NCBI GenBank assembly: GCA_027604185.1
Contig: JADGKB010000184.1
Coordinates: 1 to 19,420, forward strand
DNA from: Boothiomyces macroporosus
Lineage: Eukaryota > Chytridiomycota > Chytridiomycetes > Rhizophydiales > Terramycetaceae
Reading direction: 5' to 3'
Length of the DNA: 19,420 nt
Below, piece by piece: positions 1 through 9,700 of the stretch. The first letter of the stretch is position 1. The number at the start of each line of letters is the position of its first letter. The translations under genes and the position numbers were made by a program. The notes under the pieces were generated by a model. That model was not told the DNA's origin. It ran no database searches and worked only from the letters and a program-made list of their open reading frames with translations.

Positions 1-13
1 AATCTATGGTTTA

Positions 14-356
14 TTAACAAAGCAAATTATCTATCCTTATACTCTCTGATTTGGAATACACAGAGCCAGTTTCAGAATCAGAATCACTTCTCTTTACACA
101 TGGGCCATCTTGCTCATCGGATTCTAGCAGACCATTCATTTTCAGCACATCTTGGATAGTCTTTATATAATTGACAGCATTGGCGAGTACTTGCACCTGC
201 TGAATATTAACAGACTTTGACTTTGGAACGAGTACTTTCAACTCTTTGATCAAGTTTTTCATTTTGTCCCTTCTTATCCTTTCTATATTAACTTCTAATA
301 CCATTTAATGTGTGCGATTGTTTCCTATGTGATTTACCAATGTGATATTTGTCCAT
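14..356 (-). CDS. Small bHLH transcription factor A (two exons)
   Basis: Predicted 107-aa basic helix-loop-helix DNA-binding protein. Exon 1 is 356-302, a 19-nt intron lies at 283-301 (GTATTAG...TTAATATAG), and exon 2 is 282-14; the joined length is 324 nt and in frame. The intron matters. Reading straight through from the ATG at 304 gives a broken basic region, whereas splicing from the ATG at 356 restores the bHLH pattern H-x-x-N-E-R-x-R-R around residues 15-23. Helix 1, a short PKSKS loop and helix 2 follow, then an acidic serine-rich tail ending in NLLC. The H/E/R residues of the basic region are those of class B factors, which in known families prefer CACGTG-type E-boxes. No leucine zipper is seen. 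It is the first of three tandem paralogues and shares loop and C-terminal motifs most clearly with the gene at 1740-2138. Family is secure; target genes are unknown. Confidence 0.85.
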
Positions 357-1059
357 TGTTAATTTTTTCTTTTGGTCTGCTTTTAAGGACATCGGAATGT
401 TTGTGTTGCTTTTTTGAAAAGCGGTGCTTTGATACCCTGATCATCCGCTTAGAAAAATATTAAATACTCGCTGGTTTATGGGAATGAAAAGAGGGAATTT
501 GTGGATTAGAGAATATCTCAATTATTTAGCTCCTGCTGGCGAGGACTATTATTTTATTCGTTTTTCTTTCTTGTGATTCTCGGGGAACTCGGAAAAGCGG
601 TGCAATCACAAGGAAAATATCCACACTAGAATTCAAGGTCTAACACATCATAGGCTGAGATTGCCGAGTTCCTATCATTAATACTCTGTTGGTTCTACAA
701 ATTTACCAATAACTGGATTGAGGAACTTGCTCGTAACACCCAGCTGGTGCAAGTTTAAAAGAACCTCTGCCTTCAAGATTGATGGACAACTGGAATTATA
801 TTCAACTCCAATAGAGAACGATTCATAGAATTGTCTCAAAAGAGCTCTACAGAGGTTCACTTAATGGCGTAACTTGCCCTTTGAACTCTTGAGATCGATA
901 TTCGCGCCAAACTCGGAGAACCGTTATATCACATATCCTATTTGATAACCACGTTAAGCCTAATTAAAATTGATTACATTTGATTTATTTGATAGTAGTA
1001 GAGTTACCTTAGTATTACCATTTACTGTTTTAAAAAATACAGCCCCAAAGTTGAGGTTA
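357..1059. other. Intergenic region between bHLH genes A and B, with a possible coding remnant
   Basis: No complete gene can be supported. On the minus strand two open stretches in different frames meet near 850: roughly 860-965 (includes a stretch reading RVWREYRSQEF) and 678-860 (includes QFYESFSIGVEY). They have no joint ATG, are not joined by an obvious 19-24-nt intron and match no family I recognise. The 12-bp direct repeat GAAAAGCGGTGC occurs at 416-427 and 592-603 and may belong to the promoter of the bHLH gene starting at 356. Confidence 0.4.
416..603. repeat. 12-bp direct repeat upstream of bHLH gene A
   Basis: GAAAAGCGGTGC is present exactly at 416-427 and again at 592-603, 60 and 236 bp upstream of the start codon at 356. 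It could be a paired factor-binding site for the minus-strand bHLH gene. Function is inferred only from position and exact repetition. Confidence 0.4.
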
Positions 1060-1402
1060 TCATTGACACAAAAACTCCAGCGATGTTATATCTTGGCTAC
1101 TAGGAGAAGATATTGACGAATAGTTAGAATCTGGTGGCGGCGAGTTCATATAGCTGTAGCGTTCATCCATCAAAAGACCATTATCTCTTAAAACTTTCTG
1201 TACTTGTTTGATATACTACATTAATGCCACTTACCTTTACTGCATTATCTAATACATGCAGCTGTTGCATATTTTCTTCTTTGGCTGATAAGGGTACCAA
1301 CATTTGTAACTCTAGTATCCTTTGTTTGATGCTATCTCTGCGCTTCTTTTCCGTAATAGAATGTGCGATCTTGCGAGTTTTTGAACCAGTGTGTTTGATC
1401 AT
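1060..1402 (-). CDS. Small bHLH transcription factor B (two exons)
   Basis: Predicted 107-aa bHLH protein, paralogue of its two neighbours. Exon 1 is 1402-1235, a 19-nt intron is at 1216-1234 (GTAAGTGGCATTAATGTAG), exon 2 is 1215-1060, together 324 nt in frame. Unspliced, the frame runs on into unrelated sequence and stops at 1181. Spliced, helix 2 continues as NAVKYIKQVQKVL followed by a DNGLL motif that matches the NGLL/HGLL of the neighbours. The basic region (HSITEKKRR, about residues 14-22) keeps His, Glu and the second Arg typical of class B E-box binders. The tail is rich in Ser, Pro and Tyr and ends LEFLCQ. The intron sits in helix 2, a different place from the intron of gene A, so the paralogues do not share intron positions. 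It is more diverged than the other two. Confidence 0.85.
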
Positions 1403-1739
1403 TTTATGATCAACACAATGGCTGTCATTTAAATGCTTTTTTCTTTGCTTCTCAGAGCTGTGTTGTTGGTCACAGTGCCATCAAAGAGAAGTTGTTGGTT
1501 TTTGAGAAGTTGTTGGTTTTTGAGAAGTTGTTGGTTTATGAATTCACGAAACCCGATGGCTGTGATTCTTGATTGAATATGAATCAGCACACTAAGAATA
1601 ATCCCTCATTTCGAATTTTGATCAACCAGCGTGTTGAAAAACCATTTTTGAGTACCACAAGTTTTACCGCACAAAAGAGCCCAAAAACAAAACAATAAAC
1701 ACAAATTCAGTGGTATTAAATAATATCTATTATATTATA
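1403..1739. other. Intergenic region upstream of bHLH gene B
   Basis: 337 bp between the start of bHLH gene B and the stop of bHLH gene C. It contains the 18-bp tandem repeat at 1486-1537 and AT-rich sequence. No ORF or RNA gene is supported. Confidence 0.5.
1486..1537. repeat. 18-bp tandem repeat, about 2.9 copies
   Basis: The unit GAGAAGTTGTTGGTTTTT occurs at 1486-1503 and 1504-1521, then as a 16-bp partial copy at 1522-1537. It lies about 85-135 bp upstream of the start codon at 1402, so it may be a promoter element or simply a minisatellite. Confidence 0.85.
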
Positions 1740-2138
1740 TTAACATAGTAAGTTTGAAATCTTGATGCTTTCTGAAGCATTGTTGCTCCCAGTGTCAGAG
1801 CAGGAATCAGATCCAAATTCAGAGTTGGATTTACCAACAAAGAACTCGCTTTGAAATTTAGCCATTCCCACATCAACCGGGTTGTCTTCTTCAGCCAACA
1901 GCCCATGGGATCGGAGCACTTCTTGAACTTTCATTATATAATCACAAGCGTTCTGTAGAATAGCCATTTGCTGTACATTTTCTGATTTAGATTTTGGCAC
2001 TAGCACTTTGAGATTATGTATCAATGCCTTGAATTTTTCTCTTCTTCTTCGTTCATTCTGCGAATGGGTCTGTTTGCGTAGAATAGGATCCAGCTCTAGT
2101 TTCTGGCCATATCTCTGTTCAAAATTTCTAGCAGTCAT
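1740..2138 (-). CDS. Small bHLH transcription factor C (single exon)
   Basis: Uninterrupted 132-aa bHLH protein. The basic region THSQNERRRREKF lies at about residues 25-37, helix 1 continues to LKVLVP, the loop is PKSKSEN and helix 2 ends at VQEVLRSHGLL. The His, Glu and Arg positions fit class B factors that bind CACGTG-like E-boxes. The tail is acidic and serine-rich, ending SESIKISNLLC, nearly the same ending as the gene at 14-356 (SESIRIDNLLC), which shows recent common ancestry and possible functional importance of the C-terminus. It has no intron, unlike its two tandem paralogues. A TATA-like element lies about 40 bp upstream. It may dimerise with its paralogues; that is an inference from the family, not seen in the sequence. 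Confidence 0.92.
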   Translation of the reverse strand: MTARNFEQRYGQKLELDPILRKQTHSQNERRRREKFKALIHNLKVLVPKSKSENVQQMAILQNACDYIMKVQEVLRSHGLLAEEDNPVDVGMAKFQSEFFVGKSNSEFGSDSCSDTGSNNASESIKISNLLC

Positions 2139-2176
2139 TTTATTATTTTGGAAGTCAAATGGTGTGGATCAACAGA

Positions 2177-2184
2177 GTTTTATA
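2177..2184 (-). promoter_or_regulatory. TATA box of bHLH gene C
   Basis: On the minus strand TATAAAAC lies 39-46 bp upstream of the ATG at 2138. Further upstream are an E-box core CAGCTG (2194-2199) and two copies of GCACAAAG, which may be additional promoter elements; the E-box would allow auto- or cross-regulation by bHLH proteins. Confidence 0.55.
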
Positions 2185-3312
2185 CAAAGGCCCCAGCTGA
2201 GTACGCTTTGTGCAACGGCTGTGCGGGATCTCTTTGTGCGGCCACGCAATTCAATACTCTACATGTCCAAAATGGGGAACTGAACCCAAGTCAACGGCGG
2301 AAAATTATAAACCCAAAAGACAGGTAGGCTAGAAAATTTTTTCAAATGCATGCTCATTGTTTTCAAATTTTCTTATCAATTCTATGAGGTACATGTGGTT
2401 CACACATCGAGGGGGAGTTGAGCTCGATTTTCCGAGGCACCAAGATTTTAAGGGACCTCGGTGGATTTGTAGGGATTTGATAGGGCAACTCGAGAATACA
2501 GAGGGATTACTTGATCACAAAGGTAGAATCGTAACTTTTCAATGTCATATAGCCAATCCAAACTCGTGGTGCGTATAAATTGATGGATTTGAGAGTGGAG
2601 CCTCTTTTTGGCGCACTGAAATCTGAAACATTTTTGATTAAACCCCAGACAGTGTTATTTCACAGTTACTAGCTCAACCTCAAAGGAATAATTTTCCCCA
2701 TCATTATCGCAGTGGTCGAGTACACTAAATGTAATCCCAGCTCCTATTGCACAATGTAGAAAATGGACACTTGCGGAAAAGGAAAGTCAAGTGGGTACAA
2801 AGTGTTCAGGCGAAATTATCGTGAAAATGCTTCATCAAAGGGATTGGTAATATCGAAACAATGAAAAACGATGATCACTTTGGTTTGAAAGCGATCAGCG
2901 CATTCCTTTATGACGAGGTAGCGATCACCATTCCCTGATTCTGCTGCGACGATTCGAGCCCATGTCTTTTTGAAAAAAAACCGGGGCTCGCATATGGGTG
3001 TTCTTGAAATGGAAGATGTTCTGACTGAACAGTTCAACATGCACAGTTAACATTGACAAATTTGTCATGTTTAGCAATTTTCAGATTATGAAGGCATGAT
3101 GAGCTGACGATCATGGAAACAGAAAATCAGTCCTTTTGGACGAGAATCAGGGCTAGCTATTGCCAAGCCGATATCCGTTTGGGATGGCTAAGGAAGCTGT
3201 AAGCGAACGCATAGCTCGATACTATAGAAAGTGATCAGCTTTGTACTTTGAAAAACGTTAAACACCTCATAGAAGGGAACTTGAGCTCCTTTCATTCTAG
3301 TAGAGAGTTGAT

Positions 3313-3318
3313 CACGTG
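3313..3318. promoter_or_regulatory. CACGTG E-box
   Basis: Perfect palindromic class B E-box in the intergenic region downstream of acetolactate synthase. It matches the expected target type of the three neighbouring bHLH proteins, but a single 6-mer can occur by chance. Confidence 0.3.
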
Positions 3319-3384
3319 TATTATTCTTCCTAAATTCCGATAAAGTAAACAATTTGCAATATTGAATGTATTACTACAATACCT

Positions 3385-5383
3385 TTATGGAGACATAAAA
3401 GAGTTTGTAAACTTATGGCTTGGTTCTTGCAGTTGCAAATCTCCCAATTCCATTTCGTGCAGCGCTTTACCAGCTGGTACCATCGGATAAACATGCTCGT
3501 CCTTTTCAACTACACAATCTAGGATAACAGGCTGTTCACATTCCAAAAACTCTTTCATCTTCTGAGGTAATTCAGTAATAGTAGTGGCTCGCAAACCAAC
3601 ACATCCCATACTTTCAGCAAACTTTACAAAGTCTGGATTGTTCATGACGGTACCAGAATACCTCTTGTCGTAAAATAGATCTTGCCATTGTTTTACCTAG
3701 TATTAATATCTTGGTACCATGCCCTGGAAATCATTGTTTAGCAATAAAACTTTTACAGGAATATTGAACTGCCGTGCTGTCATCAATTCCATCGCCGTCA
3801 TGGACAATGAAGCATCTCCATCAATATCAACTACAATCTTATCAGGGAAGGCAACTTTGGCACCGATAGCTGCAGGAAGACCGAAACCCATCGTGCCTAG
3901 ACCTCCAGATGAAATCCAAGTTCTAGGTTCTCTCCATCTATAAAATTGACAAGCCCACATTTGATGCTGGCCCACACCAGATGTAATAATTACTTTGTGT
4001 TTAATATCCTTGACTTGATCGTTTAATTCTTTGATGACTTCTTGGGGCTTCATTGGGTTTCCAGGTTCACTTGGAACAAACGTGAAAGGATATTTCTCTT
4101 TCCATTCATCCAATTGCTCAAACCAGGTGGTTCTTGGTTGTGGTTTAATATATGGCAGCATTTGTTCCAAATTTGTAGTTACATCGCCCTCAATCGCTAA
4201 AGTTGCATTGACAATCTTGTTGATGTTCTTTGGCATGATTTCAAAGTGGAAGATACCACCCTTTTTGGTCAGGGCGGCTCTCTTGGCAGCTGGTGCGAAT
4301 TCTATGTTTAAAACAGATTTTACTGCTCAAGTTTCCAGTTACTCTATCATCGAATCTAGCGCCTAGTGCAACAATAACATCTGCAGTTTGCATTGCCAAG
4401 TTGGCATATGCAGAGCCGTGCATACCTAGCATGTGAAGAGCGTGAGGATGTTCTTCGTCGAATGCTCCTAAACCTTGGAAGGTTGTTGTTACAGGGATAT
4501 TCCCTTTTTCAGACAATTCTTTCAAAATCTTTGGTCCATTTGGATTGTAAAGAATCCCCTGTCCTACATATAAAATTGGTTTCTGTGCTTTGTTGATTGC
4601 ATCCGCAACTTTCAAGATATTTTCCATTGTGCTGGCAGATGGCAATGCGGTTACTGGTGCATGTTTTTTACCTGGAATTGAACTTCCAATGCCTCCAGCA
4701 ATGGCTTTCTGCAAAACTGACGCAGTGACATCCTTTGGTAGATCAACCAGGACAGGCCCTGGTCTACCTGAACAAGCAATTTCAAACGCTTCGTTGATGC
4801 GTCTTGGTAATTCAGCAACATCCCTAACCATAACATTCCATTTTGTGCAAGCTCTGCTGATTCCGACTACATCTGCTTCTTGGAATGCATCACTGCCTAT
4901 AGCACTCACTGGCACTTGACCACAGAACACTACCAATGGAGTTCCATCAGAAAGTGCGTCTTGCATTGGAGTAATCACATTTGTGGCTCCGGGTCCGGAT
5001 GTTACAAGAACCACACTAACATTAACAATAAAAATACCCTGGTTTGCCTGAAGCTCTAGCATAGCCTTCTGCCATATGTCCTGCTCCCTGTTCATGTCTA
5101 GGCAAGACAAAGTCAAAATATTCAGAGTTATAAATAGCGTCATAAACTGGTAAAATCGCACCGCCTGGATATCCAAACACAACCTTCACATTGTGCCTCA
5201 ACATCATTTCATGGAATATTTCTCCTCCAGTAAGGCCAATAAAGCTTGAATCGTCTAAAGCCTGCCTTTGAACTCGATTTGGCTGTAAAAATGGTGTTTT
5301 ATCTTTAAAAGCCGCTTTCGCTGGATCATTAAAAATCGATTACTTGTAGAAAATGCTCTCTTCAAATAGCTATATCGCTGCAT
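3385..5383 (-). CDS. ILV2: Acetolactate (acetohydroxyacid) synthase catalytic subunit, mitochondrial
   Basis: Thiamine-diphosphate enzyme for the first common step of valine, leucine and isoleucine synthesis (pyruvate to acetolactate or acetohydroxybutyrate). Five exons: 5383-5344, 5320-5038, 5015-4324, 4301-3718, 3696-3385; introns of 23, 22, 22 and 21 nt. The joined length of 1911 nt encodes 636 aa, near the fungal norm. The first exon MQRYSYLKRAFST is a basic, Ser/Thr-containing mitochondrial presequence. Visible motifs: FGYPGGAILP, catalytic Glu in RHEQGAGHMAEGYA (about residue 90), VTSGPGATN, the ThDP/Mg site GDAS...NND (about 500-529), and QGMV joined across intron 4 to KQWQDLFY, giving the conserved Trp of the substrate channel. 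Each splice restores a family motif that is otherwise broken by stops or frame changes. Shares a 425-bp divergent promoter with the gene at 5809. Very confident. Confidence 0.96.
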
Positions 5384-5808
5384 TTTTCTAAAAGTTTTTC
5401 AGTATGATTTTTTCGAGAGATGAGATGTGGCTTGACACGAGACGAAACTGATCGAGTCGGATGAATCGAATAGGCAAATGTAGCACTAGTTATCAATATC
5501 AAAAATGTTTGCTGGGGTGAATCTGAATTTTTTGCAATTGGTTTCACATGTAGATCTGTCTTACAAGTCTTACGAATTACCTCCTTCATATTTGCGAATT
5601 ACCTCAATGAATATTACTAATTACTGGTACACAGTAGCCCACTCAGTAAACGTTGATTGGTGCTTGCTCTATGCATTCGTAAAGGCATACTTGAGCAATA
5701 ACTTGGCTAATAAAAGTAACTTTTGTAGCTCATAGTATTTGATATTATGAATTGATGTTATTAATTTGTATTTCAAAAGACATCCAATAAACAAATAACC
5801 TCCACCTA
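5384..5808. promoter_or_regulatory. Divergent promoter region between ILV2 and the gene at 5809
   Basis: 425 bp of AT-rich sequence between two start codons facing away from each other. The 11-bp sequence CGAATTACCTC is repeated exactly at 5573-5583 and 5595-5605 (22-bp period). No clear TGACTCA (Gcn4-type) or CCG-N4-CGG (Leu3-type) site was seen, although both are usual in yeast ILV promoters. No RNA gene is evident. Confidence 0.5.
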
Positions 5809-6684
5809 ATGTCAAAAAATCAGAGCAGGAAAAACAGCATAAAGAAAATACCACCAATCAAAGAGAAGCTTCCATCAGAGGAAGACCTTTCATTCGATGA
5901 AGACAGCAGCTCTGATATTTCAGATATTTCGCTTTCCGATTCCGATAATAACCTAATTCGAAGGGTTCCTCTCTCTGATCCATATCTAGCTACTTCATCT
6001 AGAAGGATTTCGAATTTAGAAATGCAAAGGGAAATAGAAAATGCACTATCAAAAAGCGCTGGCAACATCAATCAAGCAACTCCAAAATCACGCGATTCCA
6101 AAAGGAGATCTGAAAGAAGACCTATAATCAAACGAAACAGCTTCTCAACGTCAATCCGCAGAACCGCTCCACAAGATGCAGACTTTGAACAAAAGGTACT
6201 CATGGAGGATGTTCCAGAAGTGAAGAAAAAGAAGAAGGTAAAAAGAAAGACCACTGCTGCATCTCCAAATAAAATAGTAGGTATTGCTAATATTAGACGG
6301 TTCATGAACGTCCCAAGCCAAAAGCTGAAAAATTACCAAAACTTGCAAACACTCCAAAATACAAAATGCTGCCACCGGCTAAACCAAGACAGCCACCAAT
6401 AGCATCCGTAATTGTAATTTCTTCTAACACTAGAAAGATCAAGATTTGCTTTTATGGCTACCAATTAAGCAAAAAGGCTACCGAAAAGAAATTGAAAACG
6501 TTCCCATCATTCATGTGCCACAAGATAAAAGGTACCTCAGAAATCACGCAGGTTTATATTTTTAAAGAAACTTTCATATTTTGCAGATATACCACAATAC
6601 CATGACATGATTCGTCGCATTAAGCCTTTCCAACCAGAGAAATGGGGAGTGCCGAAAGTAGCCATGAAAGAGAAATTATACTAG
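5809..6684 (+). CDS. Unknown basic/serine-rich, probably nuclear protein (four exons)
   Basis: Not assigned to a family. Start ATG 5809 is preceded in frame by TAA at 5788. Exon 1 is 5809-6276. Two 20-nt introns at 6277-6296 and 6414-6433 both carry the branch-like motif (GCTAATATTAG, CTAACACTAG). The end is uncertain: a last intron at either 6532-6551 (20 nt, 271-aa product) or 6552-6586 (35 nt, 266-aa product) keeps the frame to TAG at 6682-6684. The N-terminal half is disordered-looking: basic start, an acidic Ser/Asp run around residues 24-47 that resembles casein-kinase-2 sites, RRxS motifs, and the lysine cluster KKKKKVKRK near residue 145 that could be a nuclear localisation signal. 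A Pro/Lys-rich middle follows, then PQYHDMIRRIKPFQPEKWG near the end. It converges with the ABC transporter gene, 82 bp between stops. Confidence 0.7.
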
Positions 6685-6766
6685 CGGATAGTTATTGTAA
6701 ATACTAGTTCAAATATATCATGTTCTGATTTCAGTAATCCAATATTAAGAAATTACATAACTTGTA

Positions 6767-9700
6767 TTAAATAGAGTTCTTGTACCAACTTGAATTTGCA
6801 ATACAATCTTGATGAGATCCCATTGCATCGACCTTCCCGTTCTTCATCACAATCACCAAATCAGCATTGAGGGCATGCTCCAGACGATGTGTAATCATAA
6901 TACTAATCTTGTTTTTTAAAAATTCATTCAGATATTCAAAAATCTCCAATTCAGTCTCTTTATCCAAAGCACTAGTCGGCTCGTCAAACAGTACGACTGG
7001 TGTATTCCTCAAAAATAGTCTTGCAAGCCCCAGTCTTTGTTTTTGACCACCTGAAAGGTTGCTTGCCTAGTATTAAGTGGATTTACATTTTCTTGAAGGA
7101 TCGACTGGAATTTTTCTGGTAATTCATTTATAAAATCAAAAGCCTTTGCATGTTTAGTTGCCAAGACCAAATCTAGCATTGGAATATCCTTTAGTCCATA
7201 GGTAAGGTTATCTTTGACCGAACGCTTAAGAAATTGAGGAGATTGAGGCAAAATTGATATAGAGTGTCGGATAGATTCCAAAGTAAAATCTTGAAGTTTT
7301 TCATCATTGATTAAAATGGACCCTTCGTTAGGATAAAACTTTTCAATCAACAAATGTGCGAATGTAGATTTGCCACTCCCACTTGGACCAACTATTACTA
7401 CTCGAGTATTGGCAGTGATTTTCAAGCTGACATTGTCCAACACAATAGAATTTGTGAGTGGGTAGGAAAATATCACATTTTTAAATTCGATTGAATTTAT
7501 CTTTGGGGAAAGAGTCTTCAACTTTCCTCTAGGCGCGCTCAAAGTCAAATCCAGTATTTGATCGGTGGCGAGCCTTGCTGGTCCCAATGAATGCATTATG
7601 CTATTAAACAAGTCTTTGGTAAACAACGCTGTAAAAGTCATCGTGAGCAGCACGACCATAATTTCTTCATTGATTGCTAGTTTTGCTGTCAGCAAATAAG
7701 CGCCCACATATAATCCTACAGAAAAGATGGCTATCAATAATGCTTCAAATAGCCCATCAACAAATCCAGCAAATGTCGCTTCGTACAACTTGGTTTTATA
7801 TAACTTGTCCAAGACGTTCTGATGGAGATTTTCAAAGTAGTCTTGTTTTACCAGTAATGTAATCGTTGTCACATCAGAAAACACACTGCTAATTAAAGCC
7901 AAGTATTCCTTTTGCAATTCTCGCGCTTTCATAAACAAGCAATGTATTAGATTGAATCTACCTTTTTTTGTAAACTGTCGGCGGGTATCCTATTCCGAGC
8001 ATGACTGGAATGCAGATCAGAAGAGTTGCTGACAACTCCAATGAATTAGTTAATGATATGTATAAACCAGATGCGATGTTTATAGTCGCCCTAACGACAT
8101 TGTGCAATAAATTGATGGTTGCCTCATGCGCCATATTTACATCATGATTCATTGATAACTCGAGGGCACTTGGGACATGGCTTGGCTCAAGATAGAACTG
8201 ATAGTCTTTTTCCAAAAGGCCCGTGAATACAGTTGACCGTAAAGATGTTTTCATCGAAGATGAAGCATATCCAAATCCTACTTCCACGCATAATTCCGCA
8301 ACCAAGGAGCCGATACCCAGAAACACAATCATCAAACACCAGAACTGATTAGAAGATACCATTTCATCTTCAGGAAGCGAATACCCTCCCACTACATTCC
8401 CTGAAATTAATAAAAAGTACCAATTATCAACCCCTGCAAAGGATTCTTTACACCATACAGCAAACTTCCTATAACTCCAACAAACAGCATGTTATACCTT
8501 GTTATATAAGACATCATCTCCCGAATTAAATTAAAAAATTCGCGCTTTAGTTGTAGCTCAGGCATGCCTTCTGCATTTTCTATCTTTACTCCTTTAGAAC
8601 CACTATAATCCTCAGTGAATTTTAGCGACACCAAATCGTCATATTTACCGCTTTCGACCACTTTTCCTTGATCAAAAACAAATATTGCATCCATTTTATG
8701 CAAATGAGTATCACGATGAGTGACAAAGATGTTTGTTGATCCTTTCCTCCTTTGAAGAACCCCATCAACAATCTTGGACTCGGTAATTGGATCCAATGCA
8801 CTAGTTGATTCTTGATATTAATATTATTGTACCGTCCAAGAGTAAGATGGGAGGAGCAGCTAAAATGGTTCTTGCAATTGCCAACCGTTGAATCTGGCCA
8901 CCACTTAATCCGATTTGAAAACTTTGGATATTTGTGTTATATCCATCGTTTAACTCTTTAATAAATTCTTCAGTGCACGCAATAGTCGAAGCTTCTTGCA
9001 AGTCTTTATCAGAAAGTTCTTGACCAAGTAGCAAGTTGCTCCTTATCGTTCCAGAATATAATGTAGTAGTTTGACAAGATTAATCTATAATTACTTGTTT
9101 AGAACAATATTCTCGTTTAAAAGTAATTTACCTTTCTTAAAATAGACAGGGGAATTTTGTTGATTGGAATACCATTAACAAAGATGCTGCCGCTAGTAGG
9201 CTCATACAGTCTTGTGATTAGTTTCAAGATTGTTGATTTGCCGCTTCCACTTCCTCCGATCAAGGCAATTGATTTTCCCAAGGGAATCTTTAAATTTAGA
9301 TTGTCTATGCTGAGGCCTTCCTTTGATGGGTACCTGAAATATACATTCCTAAATTCGATATATCCCTGATCGAAATTAAACAGATCACTTTTTCCATCTA
9401 ATACACTTTGTGATAATCCACTTTGTTCTTGCAGTATTTTTTGTATCCTGATAAAGATCTGATATCCACACTCAAGATCTGCCCTTGCCTGTCCCAGATT
9501 GCCCAGTGCAGTTACTCCAGATGCGATTTGAGTGAATGTGTTTAAAATCTCTGACGGAGAGTTGTACCCTGAAGAGACCAGCTTTCCTCCAGAAAAGAAC
9601 GAGACTCCAAACGCGAAATACATGGTCATGTTATAACTACCCCATCCTAGCCCATATACCCATGCAATCCCCTCTCGCAATTTCTGAATATTCAATAATT

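Larger units (their letters stand above)
2139..3384. other. Long intergenic region, no supported gene
   Basis: About 1.25 kb between bHLH gene C and the end of acetolactate synthase. Only short open stretches occur, among them 2816-3040 on the minus strand, whose WARIVAAES-GNGDRYLVIKECADRF pattern faintly recalls the centre of OTU-type cysteine proteases but has no preserved flanks. No tRNA-like T-loop or other RNA gene is apparent. A CACGTG E-box lies at 3313-3318. The region may hold an eroded gene or element. Confidence 0.4.

Noticed and set aside
2357..2578. 73-codon plus-strand open frame
   Set aside because: No motif, no promoter and no sign of selection that I can see.
2139..3384. tRNA, 5S or other RNA gene
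   Set aside because: No GTTCRA-type T-loop paired with a plausible acceptor stem was found on either strand.
4031..4919. Two plus-strand open frames of 109-111 codons
   Set aside because: They are antisense shadows of the acetolactate synthase exons.
5820..6375. Minus-strand open frames opposite the gene at 5809
   Set aside because: Hydrophobic translations arise from the antisense of Lys/Ser/Asp-rich coding sequence, not from a membrane protein.
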